A DNA stretch of 48,007 nucleotides from Ferrovibrio sp. Its GTDB lineage: Bacteria > Pseudomonadota > Alphaproteobacteria > Ferrovibrionales > Ferrovibrionaceae. The stretch covers positions 669,587 to 717,593 of the forward strand of contig NZ_PEKV01000005.1 of NCBI RefSeq assembly GCF_002796975.1. Reading direction: 5' to 3'. Made by a program: the position numbers and the translations under genes. Shown piece after piece: positions 1 through 8,282 of this stretch; positions within the stretch are counted from its first letter, which is position 1; the number at the start of each line of letters is the position of its first letter. The notes under the pieces were generated by a model that saw nothing but the letters and a program-made list of their open reading frames with translations, had not been told where the DNA came from and ran no database searches.

Positions 1-432
1 ACCGAGGTCCGCGACAATCTTGTAGGTCGGAATGATGCGCACTTCGACGGGCAGCATCAGGGTGATGAAGATCATCCAGAAGAAGAAATTCTTCAGCGGG
101 AAGCGGAAATAGACGATCGCGAAAGCCGAGAGCAGCGAGATGATGATTTTGCCCACGGCAATCGCGATCGCCATGATCAGGCTGTTCTTCATCAGCACCA
201 GGGCCGGTGTGGCGCCGCTGACGCCAATCATCTGCGGCCCATCGAACAGCGCGCGGGCCGTATTGGTGAATAATTCCGCGCCAGGCAGCAGCGGCATCGG
301 CGTCTGCGACACATCCTGGATGGTATGCGAGGCAGCGATCACGGCCAGATAAATCGGGAATGCGACGATGAGGATCGTCGTTATCAGGAAGATGTGGCCA
401 AAGGCATTGGCGACGGGGCGGCGCTCGATCAT
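1..432 (-). CDS. ugpE: sn-glycerol-3-phosphate ABC transporter permease UgpE (partial, N-terminal part)
   Basis: The first 144 codons of a carbohydrate-uptake ABC permease lie here; the rest runs off the left edge of the window. The protein starts MIERRPVAN, has a first membrane helix around residues 13-30, and a second and third around 80-125, ending in the MLPVEVRIIPTYK stretch typical of UgpE just before the EAA loop region. UgpE pairs with UgpA in the inner membrane to import glycerol-3-phosphate or glycerophosphodiesters. Its ATG shares one base with the ugpA stop (TGATG), so the two genes are translationally coupled. The family call rests on this motif and on the ugpB-ugpA context. Confidence 0.88.
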   Translation of the reverse strand, partial: MIERRPVANAFGHIFLITTILIVAFPIYLAVIAASHTIQDVSQTPMPLLPGAELFTNTARALFDGPQMIGVSGATPALVLMKNSLIMAIAIAVGKIIISLLSAFAIVYFRFPLKNFFFWMIFITLMLPVEVRIIPTYKIVADLG

Positions 433-1322
433 CAGTAATGAACCTTGCGCTCGATATAGCGGAACTGGACCACGGTCAGGGCGATCACGATAACCATCAG
501 GATGACCGACTGAGCCGACGAGCCGCCGAGATCCTGGGCTTCGAAACCGTCATACCAGACCTTGTAGACCAGCACTTCGGTGGCCTTGGCCGGGCCGCCG
601 CGGGTCAGTGAGTGGATCACGCCGAACGTATCGAAGAAGGCGTAGACCACATTGACGACAATGAGGAAGAACAGTGTCGGCGACAGTAGCGGCATAATGA
701 TGGTCCAGAACCGGCGGATCGGTCCGGCGCCATCGATGGCTGCTGCTTCAATCAGGGATTTCGGCACTGACTGGAGTCCCGCCAGGAAGAACAGGAAATT
801 GTAGGATATCTGCTTCCAGGTTGCGGCGACGACGACAACGAACATTGCTTGTCCACCGTTGAGCTGGAAATTCCAGTCGATGCCGGCCCGCTCAAGGACA
901 TAAGCAAGAACGCCGGGGCCGGGCAGGAAGACAAAGCCCCAGAGGGCGCCGGCCACGGCGGGCGCAACGGCATAGGGCCAGATCAGCAGGGTTTTGTATG
1001 CGGTCGTGCCGCGCACCAGGCGGTCGGCGGTGACAGCGAGAAACAGCGACAGGCTCAGGCCGATCGTGGTGACCAGCGAGCTGAACAGGGCCGTGATCTG
1101 GAAGGAATGGAGGTAGTAATCGTCTTCGAACAGGATGATGAAATTTTCCAGTCCGACGAAATAGCTGCGTGTGCCGAAGGCGTCTTCGCGCAACACGGAT
1201 TGCACGATGGCCTGACTGGCGGGCCAGAAGAAAAAGATGATCGTGATCGCGAGCTGCGGGGCGACCAGCAGATACGGCAGAAACTTATTCTGAAAGACGA
1301 CTCGTTTTTCCATCGGGGCCAT
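432..1322 (-). CDS. ugpA: sn-glycerol-3-phosphate ABC transporter permease UgpA
   Basis: Inner-membrane permease of about 296 residues, close to the usual UgpA length. Diagnostic stretches are [22 protein letters not shown] near the N terminus, [13 protein letters not shown] in the middle, and the EAA loop [18 protein letters not shown] that docks on the ATPase. It forms the channel with UgpE for glycerol-3-phosphate import. The open frame starts at ATG 1322, which lies directly after the U-tract of a terminator hairpin and has no visible Shine-Dalgarno; ATG 1313 (residue 4) is an alternative start and also lacks one. Translation therefore probably depends on read-through and local unfolding. 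The gene lies 62 bp after ugpB and overlaps ugpE. Confidence 0.93.
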   Translation of the reverse strand: MAPMEKRVVFQNKFLPYLLVAPQLAITIIFFFWPASQAIVQSVLREDAFGTRSYFVGLENFIILFEDDYYLHSFQITALFSSLVTTIGLSLSLFLAVTADRLVRGTTAYKTLLIWPYAVAPAVAGALWGFVFLPGPGVLAYVLERAGIDWNFQLNGGQAMFVVVVAATWKQISYNFLFFLAGLQSVPKSLIEAAAIDGAGPIRRFWTIIMPLLSPTLFFLIVVNVVYAFFDTFGVIHSLTRGGPAKATEVLVYKVWYDGFEAQDLGGSSAQSVILMVIVIALTVVQFRYIERKVHY

Positions 1323-1324
1323 AG

Positions 1325-1359
1325 AAAAAGCCCGCGCCCTGTAAAGTCAAGGCGCGGGC
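1325..1359 (-). terminator. Intrinsic terminator or attenuator between ugpB and ugpA
   Basis: On the minus strand a perfect 9-bp GC stem (arms 1351-1359 and 1330-1338, GCCCGCGCC/GGCGCGGGC) with a 12-nt loop is followed at once by five U residues (1329-1325). It is placed so that ugpB transcripts end here and only part of transcription reaches ugpA-ugpE. This would give an excess of binding protein over permease, as in several ABC operons. Confidence 0.85.
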
Positions 1360-1384
1360 CTCCATTGAGAGGGGAATTAACCCA

Positions 1385-2728
1385 TTACCGCTTGGCGTCG
1401 CGTTCGAACTGACGGAGCAGGCGGTTGCCGCGGTCCACGGCAGTATCAAGCGCTTCCTTGGGCGACTTCTTGCCCGACCAGACCGCTTCCAGCTCCTCGT
1501 CCATGACGTCGCGGATCTGGACGAAGTTGCCCAGGCGCAGGCCCTTGGAGTTGGACGTCGGCGGCTTCAGCGTCATCTGCTGCACCGGGACTTCCGTACC
1601 CGGATGGGCGTTGTAATAGCCCTGCGCCTTGGTGGTTTCGTAGGCCATCGTGGTGATCGGCAGGTAGCCGGTATTCTTGTGCCACCAGACCTGATTCTCG
1701 GTCGCCGACAGGTAGTCGAAGAACTGGGCAACGCCCTTGTATTCGGCCGGCTTGTGCTTGCCGAGTACCCACAGAGACGCGCCGCCGATGATCGAATTCT
1801 GCGGAGCGCCCTGAACGTCCGAATAGTATGGCAGCATCTGCATGCCCCATTTGAACTTGGCACCACGCGAGAACGAAGCGTAGCCGCCCGAGCTCTCCAT
1901 GTGGATGGCGCACTCGCCCGAGATGAACTTGGCATTCGCCTCGTTCTTGCGGCCGCCATACACCATCAGGCCTTCTTTCATCCAGTTGGCCAGAGTGGTG
2001 ATGTGGCGGACATGCAGCGGGCTGTTGAACTTCAGCTCGGTATCGAAGCCATCGAAGCCATTCGACTTGGAGGCAAACGGCACGTTGTGCAGCGCCGAGA
2101 AATTCTCGAGCTGGATCCAGGTCTGCCAGTTGGTCTGGAACGGGCAGGTGCTGCCCGATGCCTTCAGCTTCTTCAGGACCGGTTCGAATTCCTGCCAGGT
2201 CTTCGGCGGCTTGTTCGGGTCAAGGCCGGCCTTCTGGAAGGCGTCCTTGTTGTAATACATCACCGGAGTCGAGGAATTGAACGGATAGGACAGCATCTTG
2301 CCGTCCGAGGTGCTGTAATAGCCGGTTACAGCGCTCAGATACGAACCTGGATCGAACTTGAAGCCGTTCTGCGACATGATCTCGTAGACCGGCTTGATGG
2401 CGGCGCGCGAGGCCATCATCGTGCCGGTGCCGACTTCGAAGACCTGCACGATATGCGGGCCCTTGCCGGCGCGGAAAGCGGCCATGGCGGCGGTCAGGGT
2501 TTCTGGATAGCTACCCTTGTTGACCGCGATGATCTTGTATTTGTCCTGGCCTTTGTTGAAGCCTTCGGCGATTTCATTCACGCGCTCGTTCAGGGCGCCG
2601 CTCATCGCATGCCACCACTGCAGCTCGATGCGATTGTCCTGCGCCCAGGCGCCGGATGCGCTGATGGCTACGGCAGTGCCGCCCAATAGCGCGAGCGCAG
2701 TACGCGCGAGTTTCCCTGTCGATTTCAT
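1385..2728 (-). CDS. ugpB: sn-glycerol-3-phosphate ABC transporter substrate-binding protein UgpB
   Basis: Periplasmic solute-binding protein of 447 residues. A Sec signal peptide covers about residues 1-29, ending GAWA before the mature QDNRIELQWWHAM. The WWHAMSG and FNKGQDKYKI segments and the later GASLWVLGKHKPAEY and QVWWHKNTGYLPIT stretches are typical of UgpB. It captures glycerol-3-phosphate or glycerophosphocholine for UgpAE. It is the first gene of the operon; a GGAG sits 8 nt before the ATG. The gene encoding the ATPase UgpC must lie outside the window or be supplied elsewhere. No clear Pho box was found upstream, so phosphate control cannot be claimed. Confidence 0.93.
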   Translation of the reverse strand: MKSTGKLARTALALLGGTAVAISASGAWAQDNRIELQWWHAMSGALNERVNEIAEGFNKGQDKYKIIAVNKGSYPETLTAAMAAFRAGKGPHIVQVFEVGTGTMMASRAAIKPVYEIMSQNGFKFDPGSYLSAVTGYYSTSDGKMLSYPFNSSTPVMYYNKDAFQKAGLDPNKPPKTWQEFEPVLKKLKASGSTCPFQTNWQTWIQLENFSALHNVPFASKSNGFDGFDTELKFNSPLHVRHITTLANWMKEGLMVYGGRKNEANAKFISGECAIHMESSGGYASFSRGAKFKWGMQMLPYYSDVQGAPQNSIIGGASLWVLGKHKPAEYKGVAQFFDYLSATENQVWWHKNTGYLPITTMAYETTKAQGYYNAHPGTEVPVQQMTLKPPTSNSKGLRLGNFVQIRDVMDEELEAVWSGKKSPKEALDTAVDRGNRLLRQFERDAKR

Positions 2729-2849
2729 TGTTCAGTCTCCAGTGCTAAAGAAAATCCGCCCAGAGTCGGGGGGTGGCCGACGTTTTTATGGTTCCTACGA
2801 TGACGTTCGCACGTAAGATTTGTTACGGTTATATGACAAGGGGCGGGTA

Positions 2850-3587
2850 TTGACCAAGCCTTATTCTGCCATTTCGGCTGTGGAAATTGGTTCTGACAGT
2901 CTGAAAGTCGGCGCGCAGAGCTTTCCGTTTCTAGTGAAGCGTGATTCCCGGGCGCGGCGTATGCTGTTGCGTGTAATGCCGAGGGATGGTGCGGTCATCC
3001 TGGTGCTGCCGACTCGGGCCAGCCTGAAGTCCGGGCAGCAATTCGTCACCGAGCAGGTCGACTGGATTCTTGCCCGGCAGGAAGAAAGGCCGGAAAGCCA
3101 GCCTTGGCAGGATGGTGCGGTCCTGCCGCTGTATGGTGCGCCGCACATCATCCGCCACCGGCCGGCCGGCCGGGGCGGGGTCTGGGTTGAGCAGGACGAA
3201 ATCCATGTCGCCGGCCGCAGCGAGCATCTGCCGCGCCGCCTGCGCGACTGGCTGAAGCGCCGGGCCCGGGAGGAGTTCGCCGCAACCGCCCGCGATATGG
3301 CGGCCAGTATCGGCGTGGAGGTACGGCGCGTCACCGTACGCGATACCCAGAGCCGCTGGGGCAGCTGCTCGGCGCATGGCAACCTGTCCTTCTCCTGGCG
3401 CCTGCTGCTGGCCCCGCCGGCCATCGGCCGCTATCTGGTGGCGCATGAAGTGGCGCATCTGAAGCATATGGATCACAGCGACTCCTTCTGGTCTCTCTGT
3501 GCGCGACTGCTTGGCAGCGAGCAGGATCTGCGCACCGCCCGCGCCTGGCTGCGCCGTCATGGCGCCGCCCTGCACCTGCACGGCTGA
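2850..3587 (+). CDS. YgjP/DUF45-type metal-dependent hydrolase
   Basis: Protein of about 245 residues with the zinc-protease-like motif HEVAHLKHMDHSDSFW near the C terminus (HExxH plus a downstream His), preceded by QSRWGSCSAHGNLSFSWRL, the signature of the YgjP/DUF45 (COG1451) family. Family members were called putative metallopeptidases; E. coli YgjP is reported as a UTP pyrophosphatase, so the substrate is uncertain. I prefer TTG 2850 as start because an AAGGGG run lies 6 nt upstream; an in-frame TTG at 2820 has no such site. It is followed 6 bp later by a Bcr/CflA exporter and is likely co-transcribed with it. Confidence 0.85.
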   Translation: MTKPYSAISAVEIGSDSLKVGAQSFPFLVKRDSRARRMLLRVMPRDGAVILVLPTRASLKSGQQFVTEQVDWILARQEERPESQPWQDGAVLPLYGAPHIIRHRPAGRGGVWVEQDEIHVAGRSEHLPRRLRDWLKRRAREEFAATARDMAASIGVEVRRVTVRDTQSRWGSCSAHGNLSFSWRLLLAPPAIGRYLVAHEVAHLKHMDHSDSFWSLCARLLGSEQDLRTARAWLRRHGAALHLHG

Positions 3588-3593
3588 CCGGCC

Positions 3594-4811
3594 ATGAAAA
3601 ACCTGCAGCGGCCGCTGGCGCGTGACTCGACTGCGCTAGTGATCCTGCTCGGCTGCGCCACCGCGCTCGGGCCGCTCAGCACCGATATGTATCTGCCGTC
3701 GCTGCCGGCACTGGTCACGCTGTATGACAGCGACATGGCCACCGTGCAGCTCACGCTTAGTGCCTTCATGGCGGGTTTTGCCGTGATGCAGCTGGTCTAC
3801 GGTCCGCTGTCGGACCGTTTCGGCCGCCGTCCGGTGCTGCTCGGCGGCATTGCATTATTCGCGCTCGCCTCGATCGGCTGCGCCTTTGCGGGCAGCATCG
3901 AATGGCTGATCCTGTGGCGTTTCATCCAGGCGCTGGGCGCCTGCGCCGGCGTGGTGCTGGGCCGCGCCATCGCCCGCGATCTCTATGAAGGCGCCGCAGC
4001 CGCGCATGCATTGTCCATCATGGCGATGGTGCTGGGCCTGACGCCGTCGGTGGCGCCGATCATTGGCGGCTATCTGCATGTCTGGTTCGGCTGGCAGGCC
4101 AACTTCTACGCCATGGCGACGGCTGGTCTGGCGCTCGGGCTTTGCGTGCTGACCCTGCTGCCGGAAAGCAATCGGCACCGCAATCCGCTCGCCACTCGCG
4201 TCGGCCCGATGCTGCGCAATTTCGGCATCCTGCTGCGCAACCGTGGTTTCCGCGGCTATGCGCTCTGCGTTGCCTTTGCCTATGGCGGATTGTTCGCCTT
4301 CATCTCCGGCTCGTCCTTCACGTTGCGCACGGTGTTCGGCGTCGATGAATACGTGTTCGGTTATTGCTTCATGCTGATCGTGATCGGCTATATCGCCGGC
4401 GGCTTCCTCGGTGTTCGGCTGACGCGCCAGCTCGGCATCGACCGCATGCTTTTGATCGGCGTCTCCGCCTGTGCGGCCGGCGGCGTGTCAGTAGCGCTGC
4501 TGCAGACGATGATGTGGATGTTGCAGGCCCAATGGCACTGGCTCAGCCTGATCGCGCCGATGATGGTGTTCGCCATGGGTGTCGGGCTGACCATGCCGCA
4601 GGGCCAGGCCGGCGCGCTGCAACCGTTTCCGCAGATGGCCGGTTCGGCGGCGGCGCTGATGGGCTTCACGCAGATGTCGCTCGCCGCCATCGGCGGCATT
4701 GGTGTGGGACATGCGCTGAACGAGACGGCGCTGCCGCTCAGTTACGCGCTGGCCGGCATGGGACTGGCGACGTTACTCAGTTATCTGCTGATCGTGCGGC
4801 GGATCGCTTAG
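3594..4811 (+). CDS. Bcr/CflA family multidrug efflux MFS transporter
   Basis: Major facilitator of 405 residues with 12 predicted helices. It has the TDMYLPSLP motif after helix 1 that marks the Bcr/CflA drug:H+ antiporter subfamily, and GPLSDRFGRRPVLLGG as motif A in loop 2-3. Helix 4-5 carries the RFIQALGACAGVVLGRAIARDLY segment, including the antiporter-like region. It probably exports drugs or small metabolites in exchange for protons. ATG 3594 follows the upstream hydrolase gene by 6 bp. The 3' end converges on the next gene with only 5 bp between the stops, and no terminator is visible there. Confidence 0.9.
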   Translation: MKNLQRPLARDSTALVILLGCATALGPLSTDMYLPSLPALVTLYDSDMATVQLTLSAFMAGFAVMQLVYGPLSDRFGRRPVLLGGIALFALASIGCAFAGSIEWLILWRFIQALGACAGVVLGRAIARDLYEGAAAAHALSIMAMVLGLTPSVAPIIGGYLHVWFGWQANFYAMATAGLALGLCVLTLLPESNRHRNPLATRVGPMLRNFGILLRNRGFRGYALCVAFAYGGLFAFISGSSFTLRTVFGVDEYVFGYCFMLIVIGYIAGGFLGVRLTRQLGIDRMLLIGVSACAAGGVSVALLQTMMWMLQAQWHWLSLIAPMMVFAMGVGLTMPQGQAGALQPFPQMAGSAAALMGFTQMSLAAIGGIGVGHALNETALPLSYALAGMGLATLLSYLLIVRRIA

Positions 4812-4816
4812 TCGCT

Positions 4817-5848
4817 TTAGGGCGTCACGGTCTTGCTGAGCAGCCAGACGGCGATGCGGTCGGTCAGCGCCGGATCGATCTCGCCCTCGAAACCCTGATC
4901 CTTGTCGTCCTGAAGGCGTTTCAGGTTGTGACTGGTACGCGGCAGCAGCACCAGCGCGTGATCGTCCATGCTGCGTGTCTGCAGCGCGCGATCCAGTGCC
5001 AGAGCATCGCGTTCGGCCGAGATCTGCGTATCGGCGTCGCCCTGCACGATCATCACCGGGCCGGTATAGCGCTGCGCCAGCTCGGCCGGATTGAGCCTGA
5101 GCTGCGCCTGCCAGAACGGGCCGCTGTAGGAAGGATACAGACCGTTGAGTGCCTGCGGCAGTTTCTCCGGCACCTTGCCGGTCGCGCGGATTTCGCGCAC
5201 CACGCGGTCATTCTCGGCAAGGAAGGCGCGCCTCTGCGCCGGCTTGAGCGATCCGAGCTGGCGTTCCAGCTGTTCGCGCACGATCACGTCGAGCGGCCGG
5301 CCGGCAGTGGAAAGCAGCAGCAGTGCAACCGGCTTTTCCCTGTCTTGCAGCCGATGCGCCAGATCGAGCGCGATCATGCCGCCTTCGGAATGGCCGGCGA
5401 GGCCGACCTTGTTGAGATCGACGCTCGACTGTGAACGCAGAAAGGCATAGGCGGCATAGGCGTCGTCGACGAAATGCTGCCAGTTGAAATAGGCGGCATA
5501 GTCTTTCGGATCAGCGGGAAGTCCGACAGCATTGGCATGCATCCCGCGCTTGTCGTAACGCAGCGAGGCGATGCCTTTCTGCGCCAGTGCTTCGGCGATC
5601 TGGCGCAGAAGATCGGTGCGCATCACCGGCGGTTGGTTCCCGTCGCGATCCGTCGGGCCACTGCCCTGCAGCAGCACAAGTGCGGGCACTTTCTCCACCA
5701 CGCCGCCCGGCATGGTCAGCGTGCCGGCCAGCACGGCGCCATCGTTCGAGGTGAAGCTGATCTGCTGGTTCACCACGCCCTCTGCATGCGCATTCGGTAT
5801 GCAGAGTGTCAGGGCGAGCAGCAGGCCGGCCAGTCGAAGTCGTATCAC
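4817..5848 (-). CDS. Secreted alpha/beta hydrolase (S33-like)
   Basis: Protein of 343 residues with a signal peptide (about residues 1-22, ending NAHA). The fold is alpha/beta hydrolase: an oxyanion-type QGSGPTDRDGN loop near residue 61, the nucleophile elbow GHSEGG with Ser154, a late DGDADTQIS acid motif and RTSHNLK with the probable catalytic His. It is probably a periplasmic esterase or peptidase; the substrate is unknown. The start is GTG 5848, 10 bp after the stop of the penicillin-binding protein gene, so the two are likely one operon and the enzyme may act on cell-envelope material, which is inference from position only. Confidence 0.8.
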   Translation of the reverse strand: MIRLRLAGLLLALTLCIPNAHAEGVVNQQISFTSNDGAVLAGTLTMPGGVVEKVPALVLLQGSGPTDRDGNQPPVMRTDLLRQIAEALAQKGIASLRYDKRGMHANAVGLPADPKDYAAYFNWQHFVDDAYAAYAFLRSQSSVDLNKVGLAGHSEGGMIALDLAHRLQDREKPVALLLLSTAGRPLDVIVREQLERQLGSLKPAQRRAFLAENDRVVREIRATGKVPEKLPQALNGLYPSYSGPFWQAQLRLNPAELAQRYTGPVMIVQGDADTQISAERDALALDRALQTRSMDDHALVLLPRTSHNLKRLQDDKDQGFEGEIDPALTDRIAVWLLSKTVTP

Positions 5849-5858
5849 TGGCGCAGCC

Positions 5859-7985
5859 TCATTGACGTACGGGCTGCGGACCGACCTGCCAGATCATCTG
5901 CGGTTCGGTGCTCTGGCCTTGCGGCGTCACCCGCGCTGCGGGTTCGTTCGCCGCCGGCGTGGCCGGTTCGATGTGGCTGCGTGGCGGCGGCGGTACCGGC
6001 GAGGACGACCGCGCCTGGGCCGGCGTGCTGCCGCCGAAGGAACCGACAATGCGGTCCCACAGCGACGGCAGGGAGAAATTGCGGCTCGGCGCCTGCGGCA
6101 GATCGCTGACCGGACGGCCCTTCAGGGCATCGGTCATGAAACCGCGCCAGATTTGCGCCGGCAGCCCGGAGCCGGTGACCTTTTTCGTCGGCGAATTGTC
6201 GTCGTTGCCGACCCAGACGGCGGAGATCAGGTCGGGCGTATAACCGACGAACCAGGCATCGCGGTAATCCGAGGTCGTACCGGTCTTGCCGGCCGCAGGG
6301 CGGCCGATGCGGGCGGCCCGGCCGGTGCCGGTTTCGACCACACCGCGCAGCAGGTCGTTGAGATCGCCAAGCGCTTCGCCGCCGACCATATGCGCGTAAG
6401 CTCCCCCGTTCTGGCGACGGAACAGAACGTTGTTCTGTGCATCGCGAATCTCGATCACCCCGTATGGCTGTACCGCATAACCGCCGTTCACGAAAGCAGC
6501 ATATGCCGCGGTGAGTTCCAGCACGCCGACCTCGAAAGAGCCAAGCGCCAGCGAGGGATGCGGCTTCAGGTCGCTGGTTATCCCCAGGCGACGGGCGGTC
6601 TCTATCACCTTGTCGCGGCCGACCTTTTCATCGATTTGAACAGCGACGGTGTTGATCGACCGCGCTGCTGCTTCGCGCAGCGTCATGGTGCCGTGGTACT
6701 GGCCGTCGTAATTGCGCGGCTTCCAGCCGCCGATCTCAATCGGTCCGTCGACGAACTGATCATCCGGCCGGATGCCCTGTTCCAGTGCAGTGAGGAAGAC
6801 GATCGGCTTGAAGGCCGAGCCGGGCTGCCGCCGTGCCTGCGTCGCGCGGTTGAAGCTGCTGTCGAGATAGTCGCGGCCGCCGACCATGGCGCGTACCGCA
6901 CCGTCGGGTGCCAGCGCCACCAGGGCGGCCTGGCCGACATCCTGTTTCTCGCCCTCGCGATCCAGCACGGTATCGACCGAGCGTTCGGCCGTGCCCTGCA
7001 GGCGGCTGTCGAGCGTGGTGTAGACGGTGAGGTCGGTCCGGTCGCGGCCGACCAGCTGATAGACCTCTTCCACCGCCCAGTCGGCAAAGTAGCGCGCATT
7101 GGGCAGCGGCAGGCGCGAGCGTGCCAGCTGTGTCGGTTTCGAGATCGCAGTCTCGGCGGTTTCCGGCGTGATGTAGCCGGCCTCGGCCAAGTTGCGCAGC
7201 ACCTGGGCGGCGCGGTGCTGCGCCGACTTGATGTTGCCGGTTGGCGCCAGTTTCGACGGTGCCTTCAGCAGGCCGACCAGCATGGCGGACTCGCCCAGCG
7301 ACAGTTTGCTGGCCGGCTTGTCGAAGAAGCGCTGTGCGGCAGCTTCCACGCCATAGGCGCCGGCGCCGAAATAGACGCGGTTCAGATACATCTCCAGGAT
7401 CTGGTCCTTGCTGAAACGATGTTCGAGCCGGAAGGCGAGCATCAGCTCCTGCACTTTGCGTTTCAGCGTGCGGTTCGGGCTGAGGAAGACGTTCTTGGCG
7501 AGCTGCTGCGTCAGCGTCGAGCCGCCCTGCACGGTGCGGCCGGCGCGCAGGTTGGCGTAGGCGGCACGGGCGAGGCCGAGCGGGTCGATGCCGAAATGCG
7601 AATAGAAGCGGCGATCCTCGGTGGCGATCAGCGCCTGCGGCAACTGCGGCGGCAGGCTTTTCAGCGACTGCCACTCGCCATAGAGATCGCCATAGGTGGC
7701 CAGCACCGTGCCGTCGGCGGCCTTCAGCGTCACCGAGCTTTTGCGCTCGACGATATAAAGCTCGTCGAAATCCGGCAGGTCGTAGGCATACCAGGCGAAC
7801 AGCGCGCCGATCACCACGAAGCCCCAGATCGCCATCACGGCGGCCAGGCTGCCGAGGCGGCCAAGCAGGCTGCCCGAACCGCGGACCGGAAACAGGCGTC
7901 TCAGCCAGCCCCCTCGCGTTGCGGCCTTGCCTCGGGACGAGGTGGATTTCTTCGGGGCAGTGCTGCGGCGTGGCGAACGGGCCAT
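5859..7985 (-). CDS. Class A penicillin-binding protein (PBP1A family)
   Basis: Bifunctional peptidoglycan synthase of 708 residues. A basic cytoplasmic tail (1-45) and one membrane helix (about 47-68) are followed by a GT51 glycosyltransferase domain with catalytic Glu123 in ATEDRRFYSHFG and GGSTLTQQLAKN. The transpeptidase domain carries SAFK (Ser390), SIN (443-445) and KTG (567-569), so all active-site motifs are intact. The C-terminal 90 residues are Pro/Ser-rich. It polymerises and cross-links peptidoglycan at the inner membrane. It is transcribed away from the zinc operon, sharing a roughly 140-bp region that holds a Zur box. mrcA or ponA would be reasonable names, but the exact paralogue is not certain. 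Confidence 0.9.
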   Translation of the reverse strand: MARSPRRSTAPKKSTSSRGKAATRGGWLRRLFPVRGSGSLLGRLGSLAAVMAIWGFVVIGALFAWYAYDLPDFDELYIVERKSSVTLKAADGTVLATYGDLYGEWQSLKSLPPQLPQALIATEDRRFYSHFGIDPLGLARAAYANLRAGRTVQGGSTLTQQLAKNVFLSPNRTLKRKVQELMLAFRLEHRFSKDQILEMYLNRVYFGAGAYGVEAAAQRFFDKPASKLSLGESAMLVGLLKAPSKLAPTGNIKSAQHRAAQVLRNLAEAGYITPETAETAISKPTQLARSRLPLPNARYFADWAVEEVYQLVGRDRTDLTVYTTLDSRLQGTAERSVDTVLDREGEKQDVGQAALVALAPDGAVRAMVGGRDYLDSSFNRATQARRQPGSAFKPIVFLTALEQGIRPDDQFVDGPIEIGGWKPRNYDGQYHGTMTLREAAARSINTVAVQIDEKVGRDKVIETARRLGITSDLKPHPSLALGSFEVGVLELTAAYAAFVNGGYAVQPYGVIEIRDAQNNVLFRRQNGGAYAHMVGGEALGDLNDLLRGVVETGTGRAARIGRPAAGKTGTTSDYRDAWFVGYTPDLISAVWVGNDDNSPTKKVTGSGLPAQIWRGFMTDALKGRPVSDLPQAPSRNFSLPSLWDRIVGSFGGSTPAQARSSSPVPPPPRSHIEPATPAANEPAARVTPQGQSTEPQMIWQVGPQPVRQ

Positions 7986-8102
7986 GGCGGTACAAACTCG
8001 GGTTTCACACGAAAATTCCGGCCCTGCCGGCTGATGGCGCGGGTTTGGCAGCGGAATGTGACCGGTTTAGGGCAGGGTGGGTTGACGGGAGGTGAAGATT
8101 GT

Positions 8103-8119
8103 ATGTTATAAGATAACAT
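8103..8119 (+). promoter_or_regulatory. Zur box upstream of the zinc uptake operon
   Basis: ATGTTAT-AAG-ATAACAT is a perfect 7-bp inverted repeat with a 3-bp centre, closely matching the Gram-negative Zur operator core (TGTTATN-type dyad). It lies 11 bp before the first ATG of the znu operon and about 118 bp from the divergent PBP gene. Zinc-bound Zur would repress here, most simply acting on the zinc genes. Confidence 0.88.
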
Positions 8120-8129
8120 CTCGAAACCG

Positions 8130-8282
8130 ATGCCCATGCCCAGTCGCCAGCCAAAGCCCGCCTTCGACCTGCCGATTGCCGTCCTCACCGCCGGCATCGG
8201 TCTACGCATGGCTGCCTTGTTGCCGGTGCTGGCGCTGCTCTGGGCCGCCATCTGGTGGGCCTTTGGGAGTGGTGAGCCATGA
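8130..8282 (+). CDS. 50-residue single-pass membrane microprotein at the head of the znu operon
   Basis: An uninterrupted frame encodes 50 residues beginning MPMPSRQPKPAFDLP and containing one hydrophobic segment, about residues 26-45, rich in Leu, Ala and Trp (LPVLALLWAAIWWAF). Its TGA overlaps the znuC start as ATGA, a translational-coupling arrangement. It begins 11 bp after the Zur box. No Shine-Dalgarno is obvious; ATG 8136 is a second possible start. No family is recognised. Position suggests a zinc-uptake accessory peptide or a coupling leader for znuC. Coding status is supported by position and overlap only. Confidence 0.55.
   Translation: MPMPSRQPKPAFDLPIAVLTAGIGLRMAALLPVLALLWAAIWWAFGSGEP

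Noticed and set aside
2729-2850. A Pho box upstream of ugpB
   Set aside because: No pair of CTGTCAT-like direct repeats 11 bp apart could be seen.
5571-8111. A plus-strand frame open for 846 codons opposite the PBP and hydrolase genes
   Set aside because: It lies antisense to two genes with clear motifs. The composition is Arg/Gly/His/Gln-rich in the manner of a GC-rich shadow frame.
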